Positions 27,801-42,800 of a stretch of DNA of 64,000 bases are shown here, in pieces. The stretch's first letter is position 1, and every line of letters starts with the position of its first letter. The notes under the pieces are model-generated. The model made no database searches, was not told the origin of the DNA, and saw nothing but the letters and a program-made list of their open reading frames with translations. The DNA is from Ursus arctos (lineage: Eukaryota > Chordata > Mammalia > Carnivora > Ursidae), in contig NW_026622997.1 of the NCBI RefSeq assembly GCF_023065955.2, positions 5,380,001 to 5,444,000 on the forward strand, given 5' to 3'. The translations under genes were made by a program, and so were the position numbers.

Positions 27801-30800
27801 ATGGTGTCTGAAAAAGAAACTGTAACAAAACAAAACAGAAGGAAAGACATTTAATCAACAATATCAGCAAACTGGTGAGCAATACAAATTCCTGGTGGAT
27901 TGTGTTAAACATATAAAATCAAACCACAGAAAAGCTATAGTTCAATATTAAGTCTCAAAGAGGCAGTAGTATTATATACTGAGAGGCAAAAACCAATACC
28001 AAGAAAATCACATACATGGAAAACTTCTCAAATTACCAATTATAGACTTAAGAGGCATTTATTTCAGTATTTTCTGTGTTTGAGCATAAACCTTAGCACA
28101 GAAGTTACACACGCCACGTATCACTCAATATCATTCAGATAAATTACATTACTAAAAGATCCTACAGAACAATATTATAAAAGACTTATTACCAGAATTT
28201 GTAAATATAAGAATATACATGTATCCTCTGGAGCTCAAATAATTAAGCTTGACCCACTAGAAAAATCAGTCTTTAACAAGAGTTATTGCTAATTCTCTAA
28301 CATCAGAATTCTAAAGGTTATCAACTAGGAATTATATATTTTAACTTTCATTCTTATTATTTATAGAACTTGTTGCTTTCAATAATTAGTAAGCTAATCA
28401 CATGTTCAGCTTACTTAACATGTCTCTAGGAATGCTGAGTTCAGAAGATAAAGAAATTATATAAAAATATAGATCAACTATATAAAAATATAATTTTAAT
28501 ATACACAATCTATCTCTCTTATTGTCTTAGGATATAAGACTACATATAAAATATTAGCCTGTATTTTTAATCCTCCTAAACGCATCAATGAGATTAGTTT
28601 CAGTTTACTTACTGTGTAGTATCCACATCTGCATCAGGCTTAGTGCTCAACTGTTCCAGACAGTATATAAAAATCTAAGTCAAAAATAAGAAATTTCAGT
28701 AACATGAATTCTTAGATACTAATCCATTTGGACATGAAAACTAATTTTCTGTAAATAAATTCCCCCCCCCTTTTTTTTTAAAGAGAGTGTGTGCATGTAC
28801 ACTCACAAGTGGAGGGGGCAGGGGCAGAGGGAGGGAAAGAATCTGAAGCAGGCTCCATGCCCAGCACCGGAGCCTGACACAGGGCTCAATCTCACCACCC
28901 TGAGGTCAAGACCTGAGCTGAAATCAAAAGTTGGACTCTAAACCAACTGAGCCACCCAGGTGCCCCAATAATCCTATGTAAATAAAAAAACCCAAACATA
29001 CACTTACATATACAAATATATACTTATATACACTATAAGTGACATGTATGTATGTACAGATATCTCCCAGAAGTGATAGAATATATATCCTGTATATATA
29101 TTCTGTATGTATGCATCGGGAATTTATATGCCAATGTATATAACATAAGTGATGAAAGACTAAAAGCACCTATGTTTTGATCCAACTATAAATTCCTGAA
29201 TATATTTTAGGAAAAAGACCTTTTCCTTCGTTTCATCCACTCAATCACATGCTCAGCTTTGTTACGTTCTCGCAAACACTGGTCCCAATCAAAGAACTTC
29301 ACGCTCTAGATACAATGTAAACTATCATGCCATTTAACTTGTTCTGTAACAGAAATATATGTGAAGTAGGAGGAAAACACAAAAAAAGGAAGTATAATAT
29401 AAAGGGGTATTGCTAGAACAATCTGGAACTAATCTTACCTTGAACTCTGTTACCTTACTTGCCATAAACTATTATGGACTCAGACAAGATGAAAAAAGAA
29501 TGTTATATATATATTAGTAATAGGGAGGAGTTTACTATAATGTGCTTTATTTCAGGTTTCAGGGCATCAGTGCTTTTACATATTACCTGCATGATACTGA
29601 TGCTTAGTTGACAGACCTCCTCCTGTGTTTTCGGTTGCTGAAAGACCTATAAAGAAGAATTTGGTAAGTTTTTTTGACTTCTCTAAGAAAACAAAACTTT
29701 GTATTTATGAAGCTCGATAAAAAAAAATTCATACATGGGAAACTGCTTCCAGTGTGGGTAACCTTACTCTGAAAGGGACAGGAATAAAGAGCTGCCCTCC
29801 AGGCAGTGTTTTCGGCCTGAGGATACACTGGCAAGGAGCTGCGTGACAACATTCAGGTCAGTCATTCTCTCTGTATACAAGTGTCAATGATTCCAATTAC
29901 TCTAGCTACGACACTTACATTCACATTTTAACTGCCATCAGCCTATCATGGAACCAAGAAATTGACAGCCTAATCAGTTAAATGAAATAAAACAAGCAAG
30001 CGGCTTCGGGAAAAGCTCTCTTGTGCTGAAATGACTCATGTACAACTGTGATTCCCAAGGGTTCCCGCGGAAGTCTGAAACAGAAGTTGAATTTACAGAA
30101 CAGAAAACTTACACTGGCTTCTCCAGGCTTGCACTCTAGAACTCCTTTAAGTGACTGCAGAGAATGTACAATGCACTGTTCAAACTGACATGGCTGAAGG
30201 AAAAAAAAAAATGCATTATCTTAAAATCCAAAAATAAGCATTGGTTATTAAGACATTTAACAGAAGCAAATTATGGCCCAAAACTCTCAATTTTACAGAT
30301 TTATTGAAAGGAAAACAGATGCCAACAAATTGACAGATTATCTCCTAGTCATCAAGATTTAGATTTGGCATGTTTTCCACTTGATATTTAAAAATGGGTA
30401 AATCTTGAGATTCTAAAATACATCTACTTCAACTAGAACAGAAGTCAGGTATAACTAAAATTTTTCTTCAAAATTCTATTCTTTTGAGTGGCAAATGACC
30501 TGATAAAGAACAGATATAACAAGTTTAGATTTTATTATTATTATTTTGAGAGAGAAAGCATGCTCAAGTGGAGGGAGGAGGGGCAGAGGGAGAGAGAATC
30601 TTAAGCAGACTCCACACTCAGAGGGGAGCCCGATGTGGGGCTCCATTCCACTACCCTGAGATCATGACCTGAGCCGAAATCAGGAGTCAGATGCTTATCT
30701 GACTGAGCCACCCAGGTGCCCCAAGAAAATCTTATTTTTAAGCAGTTTAAAGATAGGGCCAATAGGAAAATTTTTTGAAAAACAGGTGCCCCCAAGTTCA

Positions 30801-33800
30801 TACTTTAAACACTAAAAAAAAGAACTTCATTCTTAAACACTGGCTCAGTCTCCTAGATCTTCTATATGTCTGGTACTGTTCAAAATTTAATGTTACTAAT
30901 ACTTATTTGTAGGAGGTCCATGATCTTTAATTCAAAAGTCATTACAGTTATTTTTGATATACATTAAGTCAGAAAATAAAACTTGAAGATATGTCCAACA
31001 AATGGCATTCAAGATAAGTCTGAATGAATCATAACATCTTAGCTCCTATTATATTTAAGGTTTCACTTTGTGCCAGGCATACTCTAGGTGATGGGGATAC
31101 CGGAGTAAGAGAGACAGAGTTCTCTTTAAGTGTATACACTAGGGTAGAAGACACAACCATATGCTGGGAAAATTGGACAGCTACATGCAAAAGAATGAAA
31201 CTTGACCACTCTCTCACACCATACACAAAAATAAACTCCAAATGGATGAAAGACCTCGATGTGAGACAGGAATCCATCAAAATTCTAGAGGAGAACATAG
31301 GCAGCAACCTCTACGACATCAGCCAAAGCAAACTTTTTCATGACACATCTCCAAAGGCAAGAAAAACAAAAGATAAAATGAACTTGTGGGACTTCATCAA
31401 GATAAAAAGCTTCTGCACAGCCAAGGAAACAGTCAAAAAAACTAAGAGGCAGCCCACGGAATGGGAGAATATATTTGCAAATGATGCTACAGATAAAAGA
31501 CTGGTATCCAAGATCTACAAAGAACTTCTCAAATTCAATACATGAGAAACAAATAAACAAATCAAAAAATGGGCAGAAGATATGAACAGATACTTTTCCA
31601 ATGAAGACATACAAATGGCTAACAGACACATGAAAAAATGTTCAAAATCATTAGCCATCAGGGAAATTCAAATCAAAACCACACTGAGATACCACCTTAC
31701 GCCAGTTAGAATGGCAAAAATAGACAAGGCAAGAAACAACAATTGCTGGAGAGGATGTGGAGAAAGGGGATCCCTCCTACATTGTTGGTGGGAATGCAAG
31801 TTGGTACAGCCACTCTGGAAAACAGTGTGGTGGTCCCTTAAAAAGTTAAAAATTGAGCTACCCTACGATCCAGCCATTGCACTACTGGGTGTTTACCCCA
31901 AAGATACAGACGTAGTGAAGAGAAGGGCCATATGCACCCCAATGTTCATAGCAGCAATGTCCACAATAGCTAAATCGTGGAAGGAGCCGAGATGCCCTTC
32001 AACAAATGACTGGATTAAGAAGTTGTGGTCCATATATACAATGGAATATTACTCAGCTATCAGAAAGAATGAATTCTCAACATTTGCTGCAACATGGATG
32101 GCACTGGAGGAGATAATGCTAAGTGAAATAAGTCAAGCAGAGAAAGACAACTATCATATGATTTCTCTCATCTATGGAACATAAGAACTAAGATGATTGG
32201 TAGGGGAAGAAAGGGATAAAGAAAGGGGGGGTAATCAGAAGGGGGAATGAAACATGAGAGACTATGGACTATGAGAAACAAACTGAGGGCGTCAGAGGGG
32301 AGGGGGGTGGGGGAATGGGATAGACCGGTGATGGGTAGTGGGGAGGGCACGTATTGCATGGTGCACTGGGTGTTATACGCAACTAATGAATCATCAAACT
32401 TTATATCGGAAACTGGGGATGTACTGTATGGTGACTAACATAATATAATAAAAAATCATTAAATAAAAAAAAAAAAAAGAAGACACAACCATAAAAGTCA
32501 CAGTCAACAAAACTGTCACTTTTTACAAAACAAAACGAAAAAACCAAACCCCCCCAACCTAGAAATAAAATAAGTCAATTGCAAACGAGAAAAAAAAAAA
32601 AGAATAAAAGAATAAAAAACTAGAATAAGCGCCATGAAAACAACAAATGGGAACTCAGAGAAAAATGATGGTGATGGAGGGGAATCTGATCTGCTCCAAC
32701 TAGGACAAAGAAAATCCCCCTTAGACTGTGAAAACACTTAAGCTGACACTTGAAGGGCAAGAGGAGTCAGTCCCTTAAAAGATACGGGAAGGGGGTATTG
32801 AGCTCAGGGAGGCAGGACAACATGTGCCTAGGCCAGGGTGGGCGGAGCCCGAAGGGGTTGTGGAACTACAAGAACAGCAGTGCATCACAACCACTACGCG
32901 GGAGCCTGGCAATACAAGACGAGGCTAAGGGTCTGGGCCTTACTCTGGGGCACAAGGCTACGTAAGGCTCATAGTTCAACTAAAAAAGCTCTGTGCAAAA
33001 ATCTGGAGTCAGAACCTCTCCTTATTACATGCTTCAACTTTTAAAAGAGATTGGGGTAAAAAAATGAACGGAAGGGATACCTGTATACAAAGAAGATTAT
33101 TTTTTTTACAAAAAGGAACCCAGACTTAATGAAAGCTAAAATATTGCCTCAACCTTAATGTATTTTGGTACTGCACTTTGGAGCCACAAGAGGGCACCAT
33201 AAAAAAAAAAACTTCTAAGTACCCAAAAAATAAATAAAAATAAAAGCATATAGTATGAAATACCAACTGCACAGAAGTATTTCAATAGTCAAAACGTTTG
33301 TTAGATACCTGACTTTATCCCTCCAACCTACCTGCCTCAAAAGTTAGGAAAATCTAAGATGTTAAAATAATAATAGTGAGAATTAAATACAAAATTCAAC
33401 TGTGGGCAATTAAATGTTGATGTTCATATGCAGTTACTTAGATTTCTTGCATTAATATCTGAACTAGATTTTCTTAATTTATTTTTATATCTATAGTAAT
33501 ACAATAAACGGATAGGGAATACCAGAGAACTCTAGTAGTTTCGGTTAAACTGGGAGTAAATGATAGTGTAAACATCTGCTATTTTTTTTTTTCTAAAAAG
33601 AAACAGTACTGCCTCTGCATATTGTCAGTGAACCGCCCAATTTCACTGACTGTAGGAGTTATCACAAATCATTCCAGTTCTTAGAAAGAAGAAAGTTCTC
33701 AGAATTGAAAATTTTAAAAAATTAAAAAATTAAAAATTTCAAGGAAAGAAAAATGTATTCCTATTCCAAAAAATGTGATTGGTACTATGGAAATGCTAAG

Positions 33801-36800
33801 AAAATAAAAATTGGTAGTATGTAATAGAATTTGAGACAATTTAAGTCATTGCTCAAAGTCTTAAGAATTTTACAGATGTCAGATGAAAAAACTCTAAGCT
33901 GGATCTTCGACTTTCAAAACACACTGATTCACCTTTTTTTCTGAAGTGAGGTCCACACTGAATAGCTTCAAAATGCTCAGCTTTATCAACACTATCATGT
34001 TAGCATACTTCTTTACCAACATCTGGCTAGAAGATACAATGGCTGACACCAGAAGTGTAACTCTCTATGGGTCATTCATCTACAAAGTTTAGTCTTCTAG
34101 CTTGTATGTGTGACAAACATGAAGTTATTCTATGGTGATAGTTTCTTAATATTATAGTTAAACTTAAAATTGACTACAAACAAGTCTATAGTGACCATTT
34201 CAGAATATTTTCAAAGAGGTTTAATTACTATAATCAAACAACCAAACTTAGATATGGCAGCTACCACATAAGCATACACTGGGACCCGGATGTGGCAGCT
34301 ATCATAGAAGCACTAACTGGGACCCAGAGAGGTAAAGTGGCTTCTTTAAGAGTGCATGGCTATTGGGTTGCCTGGCTGGCTCAGTCAGAAGAGCATGCAA
34401 CTCTTGATCTCAGGGTTGTGAGTTCAAGCCCCATGCTGGATGTAGAGATCAAACCAATAAACTTAAAAAAAAAAAAGACTGCATGACTATTACGTGACAG
34501 AACTAAGGACTGAACCAGATTATGATTCTAAACCCAGTGCAGCACTGTTGAAAAGAAGTATAATGTGAGCCACAAACGTAAGTCACATATAGAAATTTTA
34601 GAGTTTCTAGTAAACACATTAAAAAAAATTAAAAGAAAAAATTAATTTTAATATAACTCATGTAATGCAATATGACATAATATTATTTCAACATGTAATC
34701 AATATAAAAAGTTGGGATAGTTTACATTCTTTGTGTACTGAGTCTTTGAAATGTGGTATGTATTTTACACAAGCCATGTCTCAAATGGCTGCTGCACTGA
34801 ACCATGAAGGTCTACTCCACATCTCCTTTCTCTAAGTATTTAGTACAACAGAATTAGTTATAGGATAGTTTGTATTTAAGTAATTATGAAAAGCAGAATA
34901 AGTCAAATAAACTAAAGCTAATTTTTATTAAAAACAAATCCTTTAAAATATAATAATAGATTTATTAAAAATAATAAATTTCCCTAATGTCAAACATGAT
35001 TTACTTTACAAAAACTTATAAGTAAGCACTGCTATTCTAAACCATATTGTTATATAAAGTAAGGTACATTTTAGTGTACTTAGAGGAATAGGAGAAAAGA
35101 ATTTCAACTTGTCAAAAATTCCCCAACTCCAAAAGAAGACTATCTATAAGAAGTATAGTAATTGGAAAAAAAAAAAAAAAGGTGAGCAATTTGAGGAAAT
35201 GAAGAAATATCATTACATGAGATCACTGCCTCTCAACAACCTCATTCACCACTATTTTGTAAATTTGGGCAAGTCAAAACCATTTTATTCTAGTTTCCTC
35301 ATCTACTAAATAGGCAAAAACCTAACTGCCTCTCCCAGATGTATTTTTTCTCCATTTTTCTTACTAAGGTAAAACAGAAACTGTTGGCATTAACAACGTG
35401 CTCTGCTAAAAAAAAAAAAAAAAAAAAGTGCATTTTTCCAGCTTCCACCATAGACAGGGATGGGCATGTGAATAAATTCTAGTCATTGAGATGTAGGAAG
35501 AATGGCCAGCTGTGGCTCCTGAGAAAGTGCTGGACTTTTCCCATGACAGGAATGAGGCCATGGTGGTTGGAACTACAGCAGCCTTCTTGTGATCATGAGG
35601 CCATCCTGAGACAGAAGCCACAATAAGGATCACAAAGAAGAAAGTCAGAAGAAGTCCTGCGTATTGATTGCATGACTAAGTTGCCACACCAGTCCTAATT
35701 TCTTTAACGTTAGAGAAAAAAGAAATGCCCATCTTATCTAAAGGCCCTCAATGTTTTAGCATCTGAATGTCAATTTAACTGATACACCCACTTACAGGAT
35801 CATTGTGGGAATCCATGCAACAGATGTGAAAACACCGTATATCATGAAAATTATTTTCAAAAGTATTTTGAAAATCTAAAAGTTCCATCTGATGATGGAT
35901 GGATGATGCACAATCTATTTTAAAATGTAACGCAAACAAATAGTGACACATGATTAAGAAAGAGCACTCTAAAAGAAAGCCACTGTTTTTATTAATTTTT
36001 AGGTGTTTGTGGTTAGTGTTAAGCAAAAATGGCTCTGAAAAGGAAAACTTAAAGAAGTTTCTTTTTCTATTTCCAGAAATGATTTAGAATTATAATGCAA
36101 AGAATACATGCTTATTAATAAATCTTTATTTTGAATATAATATATGCTGATTAATCACTGAAAAAAATTTAAACTTACAAGAGAAGTCAGTCCTTCATTA
36201 TCGACAATCCAGTCTTCCTTTTCAGCTAATCTCTTTATTTCTACAGAGAAAATAAGCACACAAGTACTTTTTATTATAATTCTCTCACTGAACTTTATAA
36301 AAATCTAAAAAGGTTACGGTTTTTCACTGTTATTTTATATGGGTTTGTAAAAAAATGAAAAATAGGTAATAAGTATAAAACATAATTCTGGTAGACTCAA
36401 GGATTTAAATGTGTATTGTTTCCTGGATTTTTTTCATGAAACATTAATGTAAATAAATTTAGTCCAATTTGGAGACGGCTAGGCTAGGCTTAATGACAAC
36501 TTTATACTTATTTAAGGTTTATTACTTATTCAAGGCACTTTTAAAATATTCAACATGTACAAAATAAACTACAAAACATTTTTTTCCTAAAATACTTGAT
36601 GAAAAATTTATATTCTGTTTTAATCCTAGACACTTCTGATGATTGGCAAAGGAATGCTACCCGTCCAACCTTTCAGCATTTCAGGCTGTCTCAGGTCCTT
36701 GCAGGGAGCAGGTAAATTCAGTGGACACTGCTGTTTCTCACCTGGATTCTATTCCCTTTCTGTTAACACAGTATATTTAGTCATCAATTCTGTAGGGATG

Positions 36801-39800
36801 TGACCTTCTTTTTTTTTTTTTTTTTTAAGATTTTATTTATTTGAGAGAGAAAGCATGGGTGAAAGGGAGGAGGAGAGAGAATCTGAAGCAGACCCCACAC
36901 TGAGCACAGAGCCAACCAACTTAATCCCACAACTGTAAGATAATTATTTGAGTGGAAACCAAGAGTTGGATGCTTAACTGACTTAGCCACCCAGGTGCCT
37001 CAAGATATGACCTCCTTACTTCAAAGTCCTGGTGACAGACAGTTATAGCTTATGTCATTTATAATGATGTTCTTAATTGTCTTTGAAAAGATTTAATATT
37101 CAAAAGGCTGCTCTGTAAAGATAACCCTGCTTTTTATGATTTTATGTATAAAATCCTGAAAATTCTAAAAGGTATAAAGAAAATGAGCATCACTTATAAT
37201 TTTTACTATACAGAAAACCACTGTTACAGGTCTTTCTTCTGATTTTACATGGACATTTCTAAATATTTAAAATATACATACAGGGACGCCTGGGTGGCTC
37301 AGTTGGTTAAGCCTCTGCCTTCAGCTCAGGTCATGATCTCAGAATCCCAGGATCGAGTCCCGCATTGGGCTCCTTACTCAGCAAGAGCCTACTTCTCCCT
37401 CTGCCTGCTGCTTCCCCTGCTTGTGCTCTCTCCCCCTCTCTCTTTCTGACAAATAAATAAATAAAACCTTTTAAAAATAAACAAATAAAACATACATACA
37501 TACTTTCAAAATTGGATTCATACTTTATTTAAATTTTATACTATACTTTTTCTACTTAACATTTGCCATAAGGATGTTCTTATATCCTGAAATATTTTCA
37601 AGTACAACCATTTTAATTTATGCATGGTCTCGCATCTCAGGTAAATAGATTTGGGAAGATACTCAAAAAAGGAAAAAAATTCTATTGAGCAGCTATTTGT
37701 GATCTAAAATATTCAAATTTCCATAAAAGTAATGTTCTCATTTTCAAGGGTTAGAAGCTAGAAAGAGGTGGCATATTCAGATAATCACTGTTTAGCAAAT
37801 ATCACCAATTTTTCTTAACATACCTTCTGCTGTGTGTTGCAATGTGACCGTCACACAACGTACTCGGAGATCCAAAATAAGATCCTGGATAGTCTGTAAC
37901 ATGTCATTAGGAATTTCAAGGGCAGTCAATGATTCGTAAGTAAGCCTGTGAAAGAGACACAACAAAACAAAAGTGAGCACAGTGGGATCTTGAAGCAATT
38001 CCTGTCATCAGTTTGGCCAGCCTATGGAGGTTATAAGCTATAATATTATACTGAAAGCAAGGGGAAAGTAAAACCATAACAGGAATTACAATACAGCAGT
38101 AATATTGAATTAAACAATAAAAAAGATGCACATTCAGTATGACATTCTCATCAAGCATAAGCACCAGGAAGGTTTAGGAGCTTAGATGCTACTATGATAC
38201 AGAGGAAATACTGGAGGCAAGAAGACAGAGTAAAATTCTTTGTTGACTATATTAAGAAATCATATCCCAAACTGAATGTGTTTTTTTTTTTTTTTTCCAA
38301 AAAGACAAAAAAATTTTACTTCTTTTCAGAAGAATGTGTCCATATTTACCTTATGGTCTGGATGACATGAGCAAGCCACTGTCCTGAGAGCTCAGACTTC
38401 ACCTCCCAGCCTCCATACTGCCTCACTCCACACTCTGGGATGCTGAGTGGGAGCAGGGCTCCACGGATCAACTTCACGAGACACTGCATTACTTCTTGAA
38501 TCATTTTCTAAGACAATGATGAAAGTAAAACTGCATTAAAAGTCATTAATTTGATTAAGTCAACTAAAGGAATCTGCCTGAACAATGATGAATAGTTTGA
38601 ATGTAGATAAAGTTTTCCAGTAATTTTGGTGGAGAAACTCTTACCCTGTGAAAAAGTCTACATACTTATCCTTAACTTACCTTAAAATCGTTTTGTCTTT
38701 GCCTTACATTCTTTGATCTTTCAATCTGGCCTGATTTCTCTGCAGTCTTAAAAATTAAAAAAGCAAAATCAAATATATTAGTTGTCTTCAGATAAAAATA
38801 AGAAATGCCTTAGCAGTTGTATATAAAGAGAGCATAAGATATGGCTTTAACTTGACTGAAAGGAATGTTTAAGACATACTCTAAGTTTCTGATTTAAAAA
38901 CAGACTTAATTAGAAAAACTTCCTTATTCCAAAAAGAAGTTATTCATCTTTCTAAAAACCTTTAAGTACAATTTCCATAAATAAGCCCAAGAATTAAGTA
39001 GAAATTACCTTTTTGTAGGTGAATTTCATGTGCCATGTTCATCAATAATTGTATATGGTTAAACCTAAATCATACCCACGATAACCTTCTCAATACTATT
39101 TCTCATTAGCTAGCAAAGAAACTAAAGGAAGAGTAAACTCTGGATTAATGTCTAGGAATCTTAGGATATCCATTCCCTTCCCTTAGACATTTATAAATGA
39201 ACATTACATTTGGCATTTTATTTTTAAAAAATTATAAATTGCTATTCTTTCAGGGATTTTATAGTCAAATTTGGAAGAGAATATGTTCTTGAACTCTAGA
39301 GTTAAATTTTTATCTGTTTACTGTTAGCCATATTTTCCTTTGATATTTCTTTCTCCTGAAAGTAAGATGTGGAAGACTACATTGATTAAAAGAGAAATCT
39401 ATTCAATTGGATTTCAGTTAACTTTTTATTCCCAAATTTTCTAATCAACTAAATATTACCATATAAAATGCCTGAGAAGGATAAGCTTAGAAAACTTTCC
39501 AAATAAATAATAACAAAACGGTATGATGAAAAAGCAAATTCTGATACTTCACTAACATAATACGAAATTATCCTTTAAAGTTAAAATGCTTATGAATTAT
39601 TGGTTAGAGACATGTCAAGAGAACTCTCAAGTTAACAACAACTGACTTCAAGTTAATTTTAAAATACAAATAATGTCATATATATTTTTGGTATAAGCTA
39701 GAGAAACAGTGTATAGAGTTCATTATTATAATGAGCATTACTAATATGAATGAGCAAAAGAAGGGTAAGGATTGCTCAATGTTTTCAACAAAAACATCAG

Positions 39801-42800
39801 ACATACCTGATAAAAAGTGGTCAACATACACATACACCCATACCTCTTCAGGCTCTAATTTACATTTATTTTATCATTTTATATTAAACTATATAGCTTT
39901 TATCATTTTTTCTTTGTACACATGCACTTTTGCTTTTAAAGAATCAAAGTTTAATTTTTGAAAAAACTAAACCTAAAATTCACCTTAGTAATTAGTCAAC
40001 AAGCAAATTCCTAAATTCATTAGGCAACAATACTCAAAATTCTTTGTATATGAGAATTTCACTTAGAGGCTGACGTTTTTCTCCCCTTTGTTTTTAAGAC
40101 AAATGACTAGTAACTGAAGTGTTTTAAAGCAACAGTGAGAAGGGACTAGAGGGGCTGGTATTAGGAGCACAGCCAGTCAGAAGGATGCCGCACTTACCTA
40201 GGCGAGCAATCACAGTGTCTTAGACCAAAGCAGGTGGAGCATGAACGCATGTGCATGGCTTAGACACAGGCTTCCGAGGGAGAGGTCACTGAACCTGGCA
40301 ATTCTACTGGGTGTTTCAGTGAGAAAGAGATGTCAAGAGTGACTCCCATCTGAGTCATGACCACTCAGGTAAGTCCAACTGGCCCTGAAAGTCTGTTAGC
40401 CTACTTTCTATTTCTGTCAAAGTGTGATACTCTGATTCAAAGTAACACTTCAGGCAATATAGTGGCCTAGGTGCAGAAAAGCAAATGAATGGCCCCCGGC
40501 TTACCAAGGTGATAAATTAGCTATTCTCTAAGTAGTGCAGTTTGTCAGGTCTTAGTCTTAGCCACTTTTTTTCTCTATACACTCTCACTAATTTATTTTC
40601 AAGGCTTCAAATACCATTTCTATCTAGTGCCTTCCTACTTCGGATTCTGCCCTCAATTCCAACATGTGTATGTAGGGGGAGGGGTTTTCCCTCAAAAAAA
40701 AGGAACTCTCCAGACACCATCTGGGTGTCCTATAATTCAACTCAATTCTGACACAATCTACCTGGAGATAACTTCAGATCCAACAAGTCAAAGGCTCAGT
40801 CCTACAAGATTTGCACCCCCCAACACACATTTAGATGCCAATCTCAAGACCAAGTTGTCACCTGTGCTTCTGACCTATTGGCTACAGAGTGGAGGTTCCT
40901 ATAATTCCCTGCACGGGTTCAATTAATTTGTTACAACAGCTCATAGAACTAGGAAATGTGTTTACCCACAAGATTACCAGTTTATTATAAAAGGATAAAA
41001 CTCAGAAATGGCCAGGTGGAAGAAATGCATAGCGCAAGGTATGAGAAAATGGTACAGAGCTTCCATGCCCTCTCTGGGCAAGCCACTCTCCCTGAATCTC
41101 CACACATTCACCAACCTGGAAGTTCTCTGAACCCTGTCCTCTGGGTTTTTATGGAAGCTTCATTACATAGGCATGATTGATTAAATCATTGGCCATTGGC
41201 AACTGATTCAACCTCCAGCTCCATTTTCCTCCCTAGAGTCTGAGGGTTAGACTGTAAATTCCAACGCTCTAATAACATGGTTGGTGATTCAAGCAATCAG
41301 CACCCTCATCCTTAGGTGGCGACAAAAGTCGCATTATTAACATAACAAAAGACCTTTCCCACTCCTCCCTTAAGGAAATTCCCAGGGTTTTAGAAGCTCC
41401 GTGCCCAAAACCAGAAGAAGACTGTATATATTTCTTATTATAAATCACAATGTCACACTTCCAAATTTGTATCTCTAGCCCAAATCTTTCCTCTTGAATT
41501 TCAGACTGTCTAGTTCATATCTCTTCTTGAATAACTCACAGTAATCTTAAACTCAATACATTAAAAGTAGAAAACTGACATTTTCCTCCAAGCATGTTCT
41601 TCACGTCTGTCTGTCTTTGTAAATGGCACACCTACTCATTTGAGAGTCCATTTGGTAGCTCTGTGTTAATTTTTGTCCTCATCTTACTCATCCGATCCAT
41701 TGGTAAGTCTGGTCAGTACTACTTTCAAAATACAAATGAAATCTATCATTTTCTCTCCAATTCCACTAACAAAACCTTAATCCAAACACCATCATTTTCT
41801 GCCCAGACAACTTCAATAGTTTACCCACTCCGACTTTTGTTCCCTGCCAATTCATTCTTGAACAGGTAACCAGAATGGTTTTTTTAAAACCAAAACTCTG
41901 GTCAGGTTACTCCATCAGCTGGAGTCTATCCACGCCTTCCCACCATACTTGGGGTACACATTCCTTACCATGGTCTATAACGAAGCCCTGTCAGTTGGTC
42001 CCTGCTCCTCCTCTAGCCTCATCTCCTGCTTCTCCTGAGACCCTAAACCTACTGCTCAGTATACTCTGAATGTTTTGACTTTTTTTCTGTTTTCCAAATA
42101 TGCCAAGCTCTTTTCCTTGGCTTTGTAATGTGCTATTGTCTTTTCCTAATACATTCTTCTCACCAGTTCTCTGTGTGGCTGTTTCCTTCTCATGCTTCAA
42201 GTTTTGGTTTCAGTGACATCTCCTCAGAGAGATCTTCCCTGACCTCCATCCCACTACTGATGTTCTTTATCTTAGAACCTATTTGTTTCTTTCATAGCTG
42301 TTAGCAAAATTTAAGGTACACTTTAAAGAAATCTGTCTCTCCAGGAGGGAAAGGTCATATTTATCTTGGTCACTATTTTATATATTTATATATTTTTAAA
42401 TTTATGTATGTATGTGTTACATGTACATACATGTGTATGTGTGTGTATATACATGAATCAGTACCTATCATACAATGTGTTTAGGACATTCAATAAATAT
42501 TTGGTGAATGAAGGATCACCTAGGGTTAAGGTTCTTCAGGACATCCTGGGATATATTCAGGACATCCTTCAGGACTAGGTAAATTTGAAGGTCTTCTTTA
42601 AAAAAACTTGAAGTCCTGGGTCTCCACATGGCTAACTGGCTCCTTGAAGGAGATCTGCCAGGCATAATCCTATGATATATTCCTGAAAAGTCCAACAGAC
42701 TCACTGCTTCTCCTGGAGATTTAAGATAACAAAAGGGATAAGCAGAAGTTTAAGAATTTCCTGTGAATACTGGGGGTTGGGAGGACTCCTATAAGTGCGG

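Noticed and set aside
31024..32184. Largest open frames in the window as host genes
   Set aside because: They encode late L1 ORF2, including its Cys/His motif, and are enclosed by a target-site duplication.
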